NCBI GenBank assembly: GCA_004791255.1
Contig: SRUQ01000011.1
Coordinates: 1-64,000, forward strand
Direction: 5' to 3'
Source of the DNA: a bacterium M00.F.Ca.ET.205.01.1.1
Lineage (GTDB): Bacteria; Pseudomonadota; Alphaproteobacteria; Rhizobiales; Rhizobiaceae
Length of the DNA stretch: 64,000 bases
Shown here: in pieces, positions 11,392 through 19,592 of the stretch
Position numbering within the stretch: the stretch's first letter is position 1
Layout: each line of letters begins with the position of its first letter
Notes under the pieces: generated by a model
Seen by the model: the letters and a program-made list of their open reading frames with translations, nothing else
What the model was told of the DNA's origin: nothing
Databases searched by the model: none
Made by a program: the position numbers and the translations under genes

Positions 11392-11784
11392 ATGACTGAC
11401 CCTATCCGCTTCGGCCGTATCGCCGCCATGCTGCCCGTGTCCGATATGCAAAGGGCCACCGCCTTCTATTGCGGCGTGCTCGGCTTTTCCAAGACGCTCG
11501 AGAATGGTGATCCTGTCGGCTTCATGATCCTCAAGAGTGACGATGCCGAGTTGCATCTGACCTTGCAAAGGGATCACCGGGCGGCGCACTTCAACGTTGC
11601 GCATATGATGGTCGACAATGTCGACGCGCTCCACGATGCCTGCAAGGCGCACGGCCTTCGCATCGTAAAGGGCTTGCGAAATCACGACTTTGGCTTGCGG
11701 GCCTTCGTGTTCGAAGACCCCGACGGCAATCGCATCGATGTCGGCCAACCCTTGCGAAATAGTGTCGTTCTGGGCCTGACATAG
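11392..11784 (+). CDS. VOC-family (glyoxalase/bleomycin-resistance fold) protein
   Basis: A 130-residue single VOC module: ATAFYCGVLGFSKTLE in the first half and RAFVFEDPDGNRIDVGQ at the end, which are the two beta-alpha-beta-beta-beta halves of the fold. His in LHLTLQRD and Glu in FEDPDGN are plausible metal ligands. Substrate cannot be told. An in-frame ATG at 11332 would add 20 residues without family similarity; the ATG at 11392 has GAGG 5 bases ahead. About 260 bases without a recognisable gene precede it. Confidence 0.75.
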   Translation: MTDPIRFGRIAAMLPVSDMQRATAFYCGVLGFSKTLENGDPVGFMILKSDDAELHLTLQRDHRAAHFNVAHMMVDNVDALHDACKAHGLRIVKGLRNHDFGLRAFVFEDPDGNRIDVGQPLRNSVVLGLT

Positions 11785-11883
11785 CTGGCTGATAGGCCAG
11801 AGTTCCGGGCGCGGTTGAAGCGGGCGTGCTTTGCACCACATGCGTTGAGCACGCCCGCAAGCACGACAAAGGAACGCACACAT

Positions 11884-12282
11884 ATGCCAAGCCGCGAACG
11901 CGTCGAAGCCTTTCTGAAAGAGGTTGTCGAAGGCAGCCATGTCAAGGCAATCGCCGACTTCTACCATGACGATGCCACCATGCAGGAAAACCTCGGTGTC
12001 CCGCGTCGGGGCATCGAAGCACTGATGGCGCATGAGCAGGCCGCACTCGACCGGATTCAGCGGATGCACACCCATCCGGTTCAAACGTTTCTTGTCGATG
12101 GCGACTATGTCGCCATTCGTTGGACGTTCGACAGGATCGACAAGGCTGGCACCGTGCGGCGGCTGGAGGAGGTGGCCCTGCAGCGCTGGCGCGGCGACCG
12201 GATCGCCGAGGAGCGGTTCGTCTACGACACCGCGACGGCCTGGCGCCTTGTCGGCCCAGACGGCAAAGTGGTGGAAGGCTGA
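11884..12282 (+). CDS. SnoaL-like / NTF2-superfamily protein
   Basis: A 132-residue protein with the SnoaL-like pattern: VEAFLKEVVEGSHVKAIADFYHDDATMQEN at the start and VALQRWRGDRIAEERFVYD at the end. These small alpha+beta barrels act as isomerases, hydrolases or ligand binders; no function can be assigned. AAAGGA precedes the ATG at 11884. It lies 99 bases after the VOC gene and 58 before the channel gene on the same strand. It is only distantly like the LEH-type protein at 6081. Confidence 0.65.
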   Translation: MPSRERVEAFLKEVVEGSHVKAIADFYHDDATMQENLGVPRRGIEALMAHEQAALDRIQRMHTHPVQTFLVDGDYVAIRWTFDRIDKAGTVRRLEEVALQRWRGDRIAEERFVYDTATAWRLVGPDGKVVEG

Positions 12283-12340
12283 GGAACTCCGGCTGCCTCA
12301 GCCACTGGACGGCTGTGGCTGCCAGCGCTAGGCAATCCTC

Positions 12341-13144
12341 ATGAAAGCGGCAGACAAGGATGGCTCGCAGCAAAGCTCTGCCATAGCGCGGCTGCGCAAC
12401 AGGCTGCGCAAGCTCTACCATGGCCGCTCGCCGGCGGCCTTCCGGTTCCAACTGGCGGCGGTCGTCATCGACCTTGCCATCATCGTCTTCTTCATCGCCA
12501 CCCCGGTCATCCAGCAGTCGGCCTCGTTCCTGTGGCTGGATTATGCGGTGGCGGCGCTCGTCGGCGCCGACCTGGTTGCCCGGTTGCTGGCTTCCAAGGA
12601 TATGCTGAGGCTGATGAAGCAGCCGACATCCTGGGTCGATTTTTTCATTCTGTTGACGCTGCTGATGCCGGCCGCACTCGCCAATCTTGCGTTCCTGCGC
12701 ATCCTGCGGCTGTGGTCGCTGTCGCGCAGCGGCTCGATCTGGCGGCATTTCGAGATGCGCGGCCTGAAACCCTGGCGCGAGGCGAGCCAGGCTGTGATCA
12801 ACCTGTTGACGTTCCTGTTCGTCATCACCGGCTTCGTCTACACGTTCTTCTTCCGGAATGGGGCCGGGCTCGAAAACTATGTCGACGCGCTTTACTTCAC
12901 CGTGGCGACGGTGACCACGACCGGCTTCGGCGACATCGTGCTGCCGGGTATTGCCGGCAAGCTCACCGCAATCGTCACCATGATCATCGGCATCTCGCTG
13001 TTCGTCCGGCTGGCGCAGGCGATCTTCCGCCCGGCCAAGGTGTTCTTTCCCTGTCCGCAATGCGGGCTGCGGCGGCACGAACCGGACGCGGTGCACTGCA
13101 AGGCCTGCGGGCATGTCCTCAACATACCGGACGAAGGCAACTGA
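12341..13144 (+). CDS. Voltage-gated-type potassium channel with C-terminal zinc ribbon
   Basis: A 267-residue six-transmembrane-type ion channel. Hydrophobic helices run from about residue 37 to 225. The S4-like helix FLRILRLWSLSRSGSIWR has several spaced Arg residues. The pore loop reads TVTTTGFGDIV, with selectivity filter G195-F196-G197-D198, the GFGD variant of GYGD. The short cytosolic tail holds two Cys pairs, CPQC (238-241) and CKAC (253-256), which form a typical zinc-ribbon spacing. The channel should conduct K+ across the inner membrane; the ribbon is unusual in place of a RCK/TrkA or cyclic-nucleotide domain. Regulation and ligand are unknown. Confidence 0.8.
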   Translation: MKAADKDGSQQSSAIARLRNRLRKLYHGRSPAAFRFQLAAVVIDLAIIVFFIATPVIQQSASFLWLDYAVAALVGADLVARLLASKDMLRLMKQPTSWVDFFILLTLLMPAALANLAFLRILRLWSLSRSGSIWRHFEMRGLKPWREASQAVINLLTFLFVITGFVYTFFFRNGAGLENYVDALYFTVATVTTTGFGDIVLPGIAGKLTAIVTMIIGISLFVRLAQAIFRPAKVFFPCPQCGLRRHEPDAVHCKACGHVLNIPDEGN

Positions 13145-13336
13145 CCGGCGGCATACCGTTCATTTCGATCGACCAATCGCCGCGAACCGGCGCCGGATCA
13201 CCTTCGCGCGAGCGGCACGGCAAAGGACCTGTTTTCGTTTGACGGCCCGGATGGCCGGCACCAAAGCTGCGGCAGCCGACCCAATCGGTAGCCGGAATGG
13301 ACCGGCGCCCATAAGGGCCGGCGCTGGGGGGAAATC

Positions 13337-14035
13337 ATGCCAAGCCTGCCGGAACTGATGCCGACCGAGGTGTCGGACGAAACATTTGGTGACGTCACCT
13401 ATCACATAGCGGGCGAACTGGTGCCGGTGCTTTCGGTCGATGTGACGCGGATGCCGGTCTATTTCGAGCACCACATACTGTTGTGGAAGAATTCGACCAT
13501 CACCATCGGCCTGAAATCGCTGAAAGGGGCGCTGAAGCGGATGATGGCCGGCATGCAGATTTTCGTCACCGAGGCGTCGGGGGCTGGCATCATCGCCTTC
13601 AGCCGCGATGGGCCGGGCCATATCGTGCCGATCCATCTCAGGCGCGGCGAGGAGATCCAGGTGCGCGAGCACCAGTTTCTCGCCGCAACCGGCAATGTCG
13701 ACTACACGTTCGAACGCGTGCGCGGCCTCGCAACGATGCTGTTCGGCCAGAGCGGCTTCTTCATCGACCGATTCCGCGGCGATGCCGGCGACGGCATCGT
13801 CTGGCTGCACGGCTATGGCAATGTCTTTGAAAAGACGCTCGCTGCCGGCGAAACCATCGACATCGAGCCGGGCGGGTGGCTGTTCAAGGATGCCTCGGTC
13901 AAGATGGAGACGAAGATCGATCGCCTGTCGAGCGGCTTCTTCGGCGCCAACATGAATTTCATCGTCAACCGCTTCACCGGGCCGGGGCGCGTCGGCATCC
14001 AGTCGATGTATCTGCATATGCCGACCGACGAGTAG
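13337..14035 (+). CDS. AIM24/TIGR00266-family protein
   Basis: A 232-residue protein of the AIM24 family (a double-stranded beta-helix fold found from bacteria to mitochondria). Recognisable segments include FFEHH-like YFEHHILLWKN, AGMQIFVTEASGAGIIAFSR, the HIVPIHLRRGEEIQVRE turn and FIDRFRGDAGDGIVWLHGYG. Bacterial members have no agreed function. GGGGGGA precedes the ATG. It is convergent with panC, with only 2 bases between the stop codons. Confidence 0.8.
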   Translation: MPSLPELMPTEVSDETFGDVTYHIAGELVPVLSVDVTRMPVYFEHHILLWKNSTITIGLKSLKGALKRMMAGMQIFVTEASGAGIIAFSRDGPGHIVPIHLRRGEEIQVREHQFLAATGNVDYTFERVRGLATMLFGQSGFFIDRFRGDAGDGIVWLHGYGNVFEKTLAAGETIDIEPGGWLFKDASVKMETKIDRLSSGFFGANMNFIVNRFTGPGRVGIQSMYLHMPTDE

Positions 14036-14037
14036 AA

Positions 14038-14889
14038 CTAAGCGGCGGGCACTTCCACATTGTCGATCAGCCTGGTGTTGCCCAGCCAGGCGGCGGCAAG
14101 CAGGCGGCCCGCACTGCCGTGACGCCATGGCGCGAGCGTCAGGCTTGCGCGGGCCTCGACATAGTCGACCTTGCGGAAACCGATGGCCAGCAGGGCGAGG
14201 CGGGCTTCGGCGGTGGCGCCGTTCGGATCGGCGCCAGACGTCAGCGCCGTGGCTGTCTTGCGCAGGATCACGTTGAACTGGCGGGCGATTTCGAGTTCGG
14301 CCTCGCCGAGATAGGCGTTGCGCGACGACATGGCGAGGCCATGGGCGTCGCGCACGGTCGGTGCGCCGATGATTTCGACGGGCAGGTCGAGATCGCGGCA
14401 GAGCTGCCTGACGACGCAGAGCTGCTGGTAATCCTTTTCACCGAAGACCGCACAGTCCGGCGCCGCTTGCAGCAGGAGCTTGGCTACGACAATGGCGACA
14501 CCGTCGAAGAAGGTCGGGCGAAAATCCGATTCGAGCCCGGCGGAGGGTCCGCCAACCGTGATCTTCGTGGCAAAGCCGGCGCGATACATCTCGCTGACGT
14601 CAGGCGTGAAGGCGAGATCGGCCCCGGCCGACGCCAGGAGATCGAGGTCGCGGGAAAGCTGACGTGGATATTTGTCGAGGTCCTCGCTCGGCGCGAACTG
14701 GGTCGGGTTGACGAAGATCGACACCACGCAGCGTTCGGCTTTTTCCCGTGCCATCCTGACCAGCGACAGGTGGCCTTCATGCAACGCGCCCATGGTCGGC
14801 ACCATGGCGACGCGAAGGCCATCTCTGCGCCATTGGCCCACTTGCGCGCGGAGGCCGGCGACAGTGTCGACGACGAGGGGCTGGATCAT
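14038..14889 (-). CDS. panC: Pantothenate synthetase
   Basis: A 283-residue enzyme joining pantoate and beta-alanine with ATP, the last step of pantothenate (vitamin B5) synthesis. The PTMGALHEGHLSL segment contains the HIGH-type nucleotide-binding motif, with VSIFVNPTQF and the FGEKDYQQL loop also conserved; SSRNAYL is the KMSKS-like region. Length is normal. Its ATG overlaps the panB stop by 4 bases (ATGA), so the pair is translationally coupled. Confidence 0.95.
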   Translation of the reverse strand: MIQPLVVDTVAGLRAQVGQWRRDGLRVAMVPTMGALHEGHLSLVRMAREKAERCVVSIFVNPTQFAPSEDLDKYPRQLSRDLDLLASAGADLAFTPDVSEMYRAGFATKITVGGPSAGLESDFRPTFFDGVAIVVAKLLLQAAPDCAVFGEKDYQQLCVVRQLCRDLDLPVEIIGAPTVRDAHGLAMSSRNAYLGEAELEIARQFNVILRKTATALTSGADPNGATAEARLALLAIGFRKVDYVEARASLTLAPWRHGSAGRLLAAAWLGNTRLIDNVEVPAA

Positions 14890-15728
14890 CCGTTATCCTT
14901 GCCTGTTGTGGCGGTGAAGACATTTTCGGGGCCGGGAAACGTCCGGTCGCGCACTTCGGCGGCGTAGCGAGCGGCGGCATGCGCGACCACGCTGCGCAAA
15001 TCCGCGTATTCCTTGACGAATTTCGGTACGCGGTCGACGGTCAAGCCCACCATGTCGTCGATGACCAGGATCTGGCCGTCGCAGTCGCCACTGGCGCCGA
15101 TGCCGATCGTTGGAATGGCAATGCGCCTGCTGATGTCGGCCGCGACGGCCTCCACGGTGCCCTCGATGACCACCGAAAACGCGCCGGCCTGCTCGACCGC
15201 GCGCGCATCGGCCAACAGCGCCGTAACGTTGTCATCCGTGCGGCCCTTGATCTTGTAGCCGCCGTCCTTCTCGACCGATTGCGGCAACAGGCCGATATGG
15301 CCCATGACCGGAATGCCGGTCTCGACGATGGCTTCGATCTGGCGAGCCATGTCGACGCCGCCTTCCAGCTTCACCGCCTGGCAGCCGGTCTCGGCGACGA
15401 TGCGCTGCGCCGAGGCGACGGCCAGCGCCGCCCCGCTTTCATAGCTGCCGGCCGGCATATCGACGACGACGCAGGCTTTTGCCGAACCGCGCATCACCGC
15501 CTGGCCGTGCGCGATCATCATCTCCAGCGAGGCGCCAAGCGTTGTCTTGTGGCCATGCAGGACCATGGCAACGCTGTCGCCGACCAGGAGCAGGTCGACA
15601 TGCTCGTCGAGCAGGCGGGCAATGGGATAGGTATAGGCGGTGAGGCAGACGATCGGGGTGCCGGCCTTGCGGCGGCGAATCGCGTCGGCGCTGATGCGGA
15701 TATCGGCGGTCGGCAATTGCGTGGCCAA
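14886..15728 (-). CDS. panB: 3-methyl-2-oxobutanoate hydroxymethyltransferase
   Basis: A 280-residue TIM-barrel enzyme that transfers a hydroxymethyl group from methylene-tetrahydrofolate to alpha-ketoisovalerate, giving ketopantoate. Family motifs are LLVGDSVAMVLHGH near residue 50 (Asp ligand of Mg2+), VVDMPAGSYE, KLEGG and PVMGHIGLLPQS. It is the first gene of panB-panC. Upstream, the panB leader contains three consecutive inverted repeats (15744-15806). Confidence 0.95.
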   Translation of the reverse strand: MATQLPTADIRISADAIRRRKAGTPIVCLTAYTYPIARLLDEHVDLLLVGDSVAMVLHGHKTTLGASLEMMIAHGQAVMRGSAKACVVVDMPAGSYESGAALAVASAQRIVAETGCQAVKLEGGVDMARQIEAIVETGIPVMGHIGLLPQSVEKDGGYKIKGRTDDNVTALLADARAVEQAGAFSVVIEGTVEAVAADISRRIAIPTIGIGASGDCDGQILVIDDMVGLTVDRVPKFVKEYADLRSVVAHAAARYAAEVRDRTFPGPENVFTATTGKDNG

Positions 15729-15743
15729 TCGTCACCTCCCTTT

Positions 15744-15806
15744 GGCCAACGCTTGGCCGGATGCCCTATCGGGCGCGCAGAGCTTTAGAAAGGCTCTGCG
15801 CGCTTG
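15744..15806. other. Cluster of three inverted repeats between panB and the NDUFA12 gene
   Basis: Three dyads follow one another: GGCCAA-CGC-TTGGCC (15744-15758); an 11-base perfect stem GCGCGCAGAGC with a 9-base loop (15773-15803); and CGCTT-GGC-AAGCG overlapping its right end (about 15800-15812). The genes on either side diverge, so these are not terminators of either. They could be leader structures of panB or protein sites. No function is known to me. Confidence 0.6.
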
Positions 15807-15940
15807 GCAAGCGTGCATTCAGCCGCCGCAGACCATCAGCTGCGCGCCATTTGCGCGCGCCAGCCGGCAAAACCCTTGCCTTCGCGAGGCCCTGACGCCA
15901 TAAGCAGGAAACGGGCGCCAGCGGCGCGAGGGTCCTGACG

Positions 15941-16339
15941 ATGAAGACTTTCCTTCTGCAGCTTTTCACCTGGTGGAACGGCCAGACGCTGGGCACGCGG
16001 CTGCACACCTGGCGCTATGGCAAGCGGGTTGGCCAGGACGAAATCGGCAATTTCTACTATGAGGGCGGCGTCGATTCGGAAGGCCGCACCCGCCGCTGGG
16101 TGGTCTACAAGAACTATTCGGAAGCTTCGGCGATCCCGCCCGGTTGGCACGGCTGGATCCATCACCGTGTCGATGTTGCGCCGTCGAGCGACAGCTACAA
16201 GCCGCGCGACTGGCAAAAGCCGCACCAGGCCAATCTGACCGGCACGCCGGCGGCCTATCGTCCGAAGGGCTCGGTGCTGACGAACCAGCAGCGGCCGCAG
16301 GTCACCGGTGACTACGATGCCTGGACACCGGGCTCGTAA
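15941..16339 (+). CDS. NADH:ubiquinone oxidoreductase NDUFA12-family subunit
   Basis: A 132-residue homologue of the complex I supernumerary subunit NDUFA12 (B17.2), found in alphaproteobacteria and mitochondria. Matching features are TLGTRLHTWRYGKRVGQDEIGN with FYYE, RRWVVYKNYSEASAIPPGWHGW and a proline-rich YDAWTPGS tail. It sits on the matrix/cytosolic arm of complex I and may help assembly. The nuo operon is not in this window; the gene is followed by the DUF2155 gene, an arrangement common in rhizobia. Confidence 0.93.
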   Translation: MKTFLLQLFTWWNGQTLGTRLHTWRYGKRVGQDEIGNFYYEGGVDSEGRTRRWVVYKNYSEASAIPPGWHGWIHHRVDVAPSSDSYKPRDWQKPHQANLTGTPAAYRPKGSVLTNQQRPQVTGDYDAWTPGS

Positions 16340-16456
16340 AGGCCGGCGCCGATCCTTTATCGCCACAATTGGTGTTTAGCTGCTTGCTGACCAGAAAACG
16401 GCGACTAGCCTTGGTGACTGAAGAATCACCCGGGCGCTAACCACCGGTATCCCTTT

Positions 16457-17107
16457 ATGAGCATTTGCAGCCAGTTATCGATGGGCAGCCTGACGCTAGC
16501 CGCCGGCCTTGCCGTCAGCACGGTAGCGTTCGCCGCGTCGCCTGAACCGGCGGCACCCGCCGCTCCGGCAGCACCCGCCGCTCCGGCAGCACCCGCCGCT
16601 CCGGCAGCACCCGCGGGATTAGAACGCATCACCAATCCCATCGCCGAGTTCGCCGGTATCGACAAGATCACCGGCCGCATCATCACTTTCGACGTCTATA
16701 TCGACGAAACGGTGCAGTTCGGTGCTTTGCAGGTGACGCCGCGCGTCTGCTACTCCAGGCCGCAGACCGAGGAGCCGAAGACCGATTCGTTCGTCGAGGT
16801 CGACGAGATCACGCTCGACAGGAAGATCCGCCGCATCTTCACCGGCTGGATGTTTGCCGAAAGCCCCGGTCTCAACGCTGTCGAGCATGCCGTCTATGAC
16901 GTCTGGCTGAAGGCATGCAAGCAGAAGTCCGATATCCCGGCGCCCGATGCAACCAAGGCCGATGCTTCGAAGCCTGCCGCGGCCAAGCCCGCTTCAGCCA
17001 AGCCGAAGCCCACGGTCACTCCGGACGAAACACAGCCGGACGAAACACAACCGGATGCTGCTCCATCGGACGAGCCTGCCGAACCGGATACGACGCACAC
17101 CAACTGA
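16457..17107 (+). CDS. DUF2155-family exported protein with Ala-Pro repeats
   Basis: A 216-residue protein with a signal peptide ending near AVSTVAFAA. Next comes an Ala-Ala-Pro repeat tract encoded by an 18-base tandem repeat. The DUF2155 domain follows (AEFAGIDKITGRIITFDVYI, then CYSRPQTEEPKTDSFVEVDE and IFTGWMFAESPGLNAVEHAV). The tail is Lys/Ala/Pro and then acidic-Thr/Pro rich, with TPDETQPDETQPD repeats. It is probably periplasmic. Function unknown. It lies 117 bases after the NDUFA12 gene on the same strand. Confidence 0.8.
   Translation: MSICSQLSMGSLTLAAGLAVSTVAFAASPEPAAPAAPAAPAAPAAPAAPAAPAGLERITNPIAEFAGIDKITGRIITFDVYIDETVQFGALQVTPRVCYSRPQTEEPKTDSFVEVDEITLDRKIRRIFTGWMFAESPGLNAVEHAVYDVWLKACKQKSDIPAPDATKADASKPAAAKPASAKPKPTVTPDETQPDETQPDAAPSDEPAEPDTTHTN
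16553..16614 (+). repeat. 18-base coding minisatellite, 3.4 copies
   Basis: The unit GCACCCGCCGCTCCGGCA occurs three times exactly (16553-16606) plus 8 bases of a fourth copy. Because 18 is a multiple of three, copy changes add or remove six residues of the Ala-Pro linker without shifting frame. Confidence 0.9.
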
Positions 17108-17170
17108 TCCCTCGGAACCGCCATAGTCGCGGTGCGTTGGAACCCAGACGATGCGTCTGGAGGATTTCCC

Positions 17171-17557
17171 ATGTCGGACACCAAGCGGATTACGGCGAGC
17201 AAGAAAGAATTGCTGGAACTCGAAAGAGGGTTCTGGACGGGCGACGAGGCCTATTACGCGGCCAATGCCGACGCGGAATGCCTGGTGGCGTTTCCCAAGA
17301 TGGCAAAGGCCATGGAAAACGCCGATCTCGCCAAGACGGCGACCAAGCCCAACCGCTGGCGCGATCTCGACATCGATCTCAAGGGAATTATCGAGCCGGG
17401 CAGCGACATCGTCATGCTGACCTATGAGGCGCACGCGACGCGCGAGAACGGCGAACCCTACGCGGCGCTGGTCAGCACCGGCTACGTCCATCGCGTCAAC
17501 GGCTGGAAGATGATGTTCCATTCGCAGACGCCGATCGAGGCCGCCGCCAAGCACTGA
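17171..17557 (+). CDS. DUF4440/NTF2-like protein
   Basis: A 128-residue NTF2-fold protein: KELLELERGFWTGDEAYYAAN at the start, GIIEPGSDIVMLTYEAHATR with ENGEPYAALVSTGYVHRVNG and WKMMFHSQTP at the end. This is the DUF4440 pattern; function unknown. The ATG at 17171 has GGAGG 8 bases ahead, which favours it over an ATG-less extension upstream. It is convergent with aat. Confidence 0.7.
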   Translation: MSDTKRITASKKELLELERGFWTGDEAYYAANADAECLVAFPKMAKAMENADLAKTATKPNRWRDLDIDLKGIIEPGSDIVMLTYEAHATRENGEPYAALVSTGYVHRVNGWKMMFHSQTPIEAAAKH

Positions 17558-17564
17558 CAGGTCG

Positions 17565-17600
17565 GGTCGTCGAGCCACGACCGGGTCGTCGGGGGACGAC
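17565..17600. terminator. Paired short hairpins between convergent genes, possible weak terminator
   Basis: GGTCGT/ACGACC (17565-17582) and GTCGTC-GGGG-GACGAC (17585-17600) lie in the 51 bases between two convergent stop codons. Neither is followed by a clear T run, so this is a weak call. Confidence 0.3.
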
Positions 17601-17608
17601 AGGGTCCG

Positions 17609-18226
17609 TCAGGGAAAAAAGACCGCTTCGCCCTTGAGTGCGTCGGCCAGCATCTTCTCATACTTGCCGCGCGGCACATCGACGGCGCCGAAGCGCTTGA
17701 GGTGCTCGGTGGTGAACTGGGTATCGAGCAGGGCGAAGCCGCGCGCCTTCAGGCGCTCGACCAGATGGACGAGACAGGTCTTCGATGCATCCGTTTCCTT
17801 GGAGAACATGCTCTCGCCGAAGAAGACGCGGCCCAGCGATACGCCATAGAGCCCGCCGACCAGCCGCTCCTCACGCCAGGCCTCGACCGAATGGCAGTGG
17901 CCCATGCGATGCAGCTCCACATAGGCTTCGCGGATCGGCGCGTTGATCCAGGTGGAGCGGCGCTCCTCACGCTTTTCAGCGCAACCGTCGATCGTCGCTT
18001 CGAAATCGAAGTCGAAGCGGATGTCGAACAGGTTTTTGCGGATTGTCTTCCTCAGGCTTTTCGGCGTGTGAAAACCGTCGAGCGGAATGATGCCGCGCGC
18101 CTCCGGCCGAACCCAGAATACCTCCGGGTCCGCGGCACTTTCGGCCATCGGAAAGACGCCCGAGGCATAGGCCTTGAGCAGGAGGTCTGTGGGAATGCGA
18201 TAGCCGGGCGCGTAGGGGCGGGTCAT
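17609..18226 (-). CDS. aat: Leucyl/phenylalanyl-tRNA--protein transferase
   Basis: A 205-residue Aat. The enzyme adds Leu or Phe to N-terminal Arg or Lys and so feeds substrates to the ClpS/ClpAP N-end-rule pathway. Family segments are AYASGVFPMAE, VFWVRPEARGIIPLDGFH, the STWINAPIREAYVELHRMGH block and YGVSLGRVFFGESMFS, then LLDTQFTTEHLKRFGA. It lacks the longer N-terminus of E. coli Aat, as is usual in alphaproteobacteria. It starts 12 bases after accC and is likely its operon partner. Confidence 0.95.
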   Translation of the reverse strand: MTRPYAPGYRIPTDLLLKAYASGVFPMAESAADPEVFWVRPEARGIIPLDGFHTPKSLRKTIRKNLFDIRFDFDFEATIDGCAEKREERRSTWINAPIREAYVELHRMGHCHSVEAWREERLVGGLYGVSLGRVFFGESMFSKETDASKTCLVHLVERLKARGFALLDTQFTTEHLKRFGAVDVPRGKYEKMLADALKGEAVFFP

Positions 18227-18238
18227 CGCGTCCCCGGA

Positions 18239-19582
18239 CTATTCTTCCTTGGCCAGGTATTTTTCCAGCCAGTGGATGTCGTAGTCGCCATTGGCGATGT
18301 CGGCGTTGCCGACGAGATCGCGAAACAGCGGCAATGTCGTCTTGATGCCGTCGACTACGAACTCGTCCAGCGCGCGGCGCAGCCGCATCATGCATTCGAC
18401 GCGGTTGCGGCCGTGCACGATCAGCTTGCCGATCAGGCTGTCATAGTAGGGCGGGATCCTGTAGCCGGAATAGACACCGGAATCGACGCGGATACCGAGA
18501 CCTCCGGGCGTGTGGAAATGGGTGATCGTGCCGGGCGACGGGGTGAAGGTGCGTGGATCCTCGGCGTTGATGCGGCATTCGATGGCATGGCCGTTGAACT
18601 TGATGTCTTCCTGCCTGACCGAAAGACCGCCGCCCGAGGCCACGCGGATTTGCTCGTGCACGAGATCGATGCCGGTGATCGCTTCCGTCACCGGATGCTC
18701 GACCTGCAGGCGCGTGTTCATCTCGATGAAATAGAACTCGCCATTCTCGTAGAGGAACTCGATCGTGCCGGCGCCGGAATAGCCGAGATCGGCAATCGCA
18801 TTGGCGCAGATGCCGCCAATGCGGGAGCGCTCCTCGGCGTTGAGCGCCGGCGAATTGGCCTCTTCCCAGACCTTCTGGTGGCGGCGCTGCAGCGAGCAGT
18901 CGCGCTCGCCGAAATGCACGCCGCGGCCGAAACCGTCGCCGAACACCTGCACCTCGATATGGCGCGGCTTCTGCAGGTATTTCTCGATGTAGACTGCGTC
19001 GTCGCCGAAGGCGGCGCCGGCTTCCGAACGCGCCGTCTGCAAGGCGATTTCGAGGTCGGCTTCGCTATGCGCCACCTTCATGCCGCGCCCGCCGCCGCCG
19101 GCGGAAGCCTTGATGATCACGGGATAGCCGATCTCGGCGGCGATGCGCTTGGCCTCTTTTTCCTCGGTCACCGCGCCGTCTGAGCCGGGCACAACCGGAA
19201 TGCCGAGGCGCTTTGCCGTGCGCTTGGCCTCGATCTTGTCGCCCATGACGCGGATATGGTCGCCGGACGGACCGATGAAGGTGATGTTGTGCGCGGCCAA
19301 TATGTCGGCGAACTTGGCGTTCTCGGACAGGAAGCCGTAGCCGGGATGCACGGCATCGGCGCCGGTAATCTCGCAGGCCGCGACGATCTGGTGGATGTTG
19401 AGGTAGCTGTCGCGCGAGGGCGGCGGCCCGATGCAGACGCTTTCGTCGGCAAGCCGCACGTGCATGGCGTCGGCGTCGGCGGTCGAATGCACGACCACGG
19501 TCTGGATGCCGAGTTCCTTGCAGGCGCGCAGGACCCGGAGCGCGATTTCGCCGCGGTTGGCGATGAGGATCTTCTGGAACAT
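18239..19582 (-). CDS. accC: Acetyl-CoA carboxylase, biotin carboxylase subunit
   Basis: A 447-residue biotin carboxylase that carboxylates the biotin of AccB with ATP and bicarbonate in the first step of fatty acid synthesis. It has MFQKILIANRGEIALRVLRA, the ATP-grasp loop AGGGGRGM and EMNTRLQVEHPVTEAITGID. Standard length. It follows accB by 10 bases. The carboxyltransferase genes accA and accD are elsewhere. It is paralogous to the N-terminal two-thirds of the pccA product at 404. Confidence 0.96.
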   Translation of the reverse strand: MFQKILIANRGEIALRVLRACKELGIQTVVVHSTADADAMHVRLADESVCIGPPPSRDSYLNIHQIVAACEITGADAVHPGYGFLSENAKFADILAAHNITFIGPSGDHIRVMGDKIEAKRTAKRLGIPVVPGSDGAVTEEKEAKRIAAEIGYPVIIKASAGGGGRGMKVAHSEADLEIALQTARSEAGAAFGDDAVYIEKYLQKPRHIEVQVFGDGFGRGVHFGERDCSLQRRHQKVWEEANSPALNAEERSRIGGICANAIADLGYSGAGTIEFLYENGEFYFIEMNTRLQVEHPVTEAITGIDLVHEQIRVASGGGLSVRQEDIKFNGHAIECRINAEDPRTFTPSPGTITHFHTPGGLGIRVDSGVYSGYRIPPYYDSLIGKLIVHGRNRVECMMRLRRALDEFVVDGIKTTLPLFRDLVGNADIANGDYDIHWLEKYLAKEE

Positions 19583-19592
19583 CCGGCCCGCT

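Noticed and set aside
18239..19582. accC as a recent duplicate of the carboxylase at 404
   Set aside because: The two share family motifs only; contexts and lengths differ, as expected for separate acetyl-CoA and propionyl-CoA enzymes.
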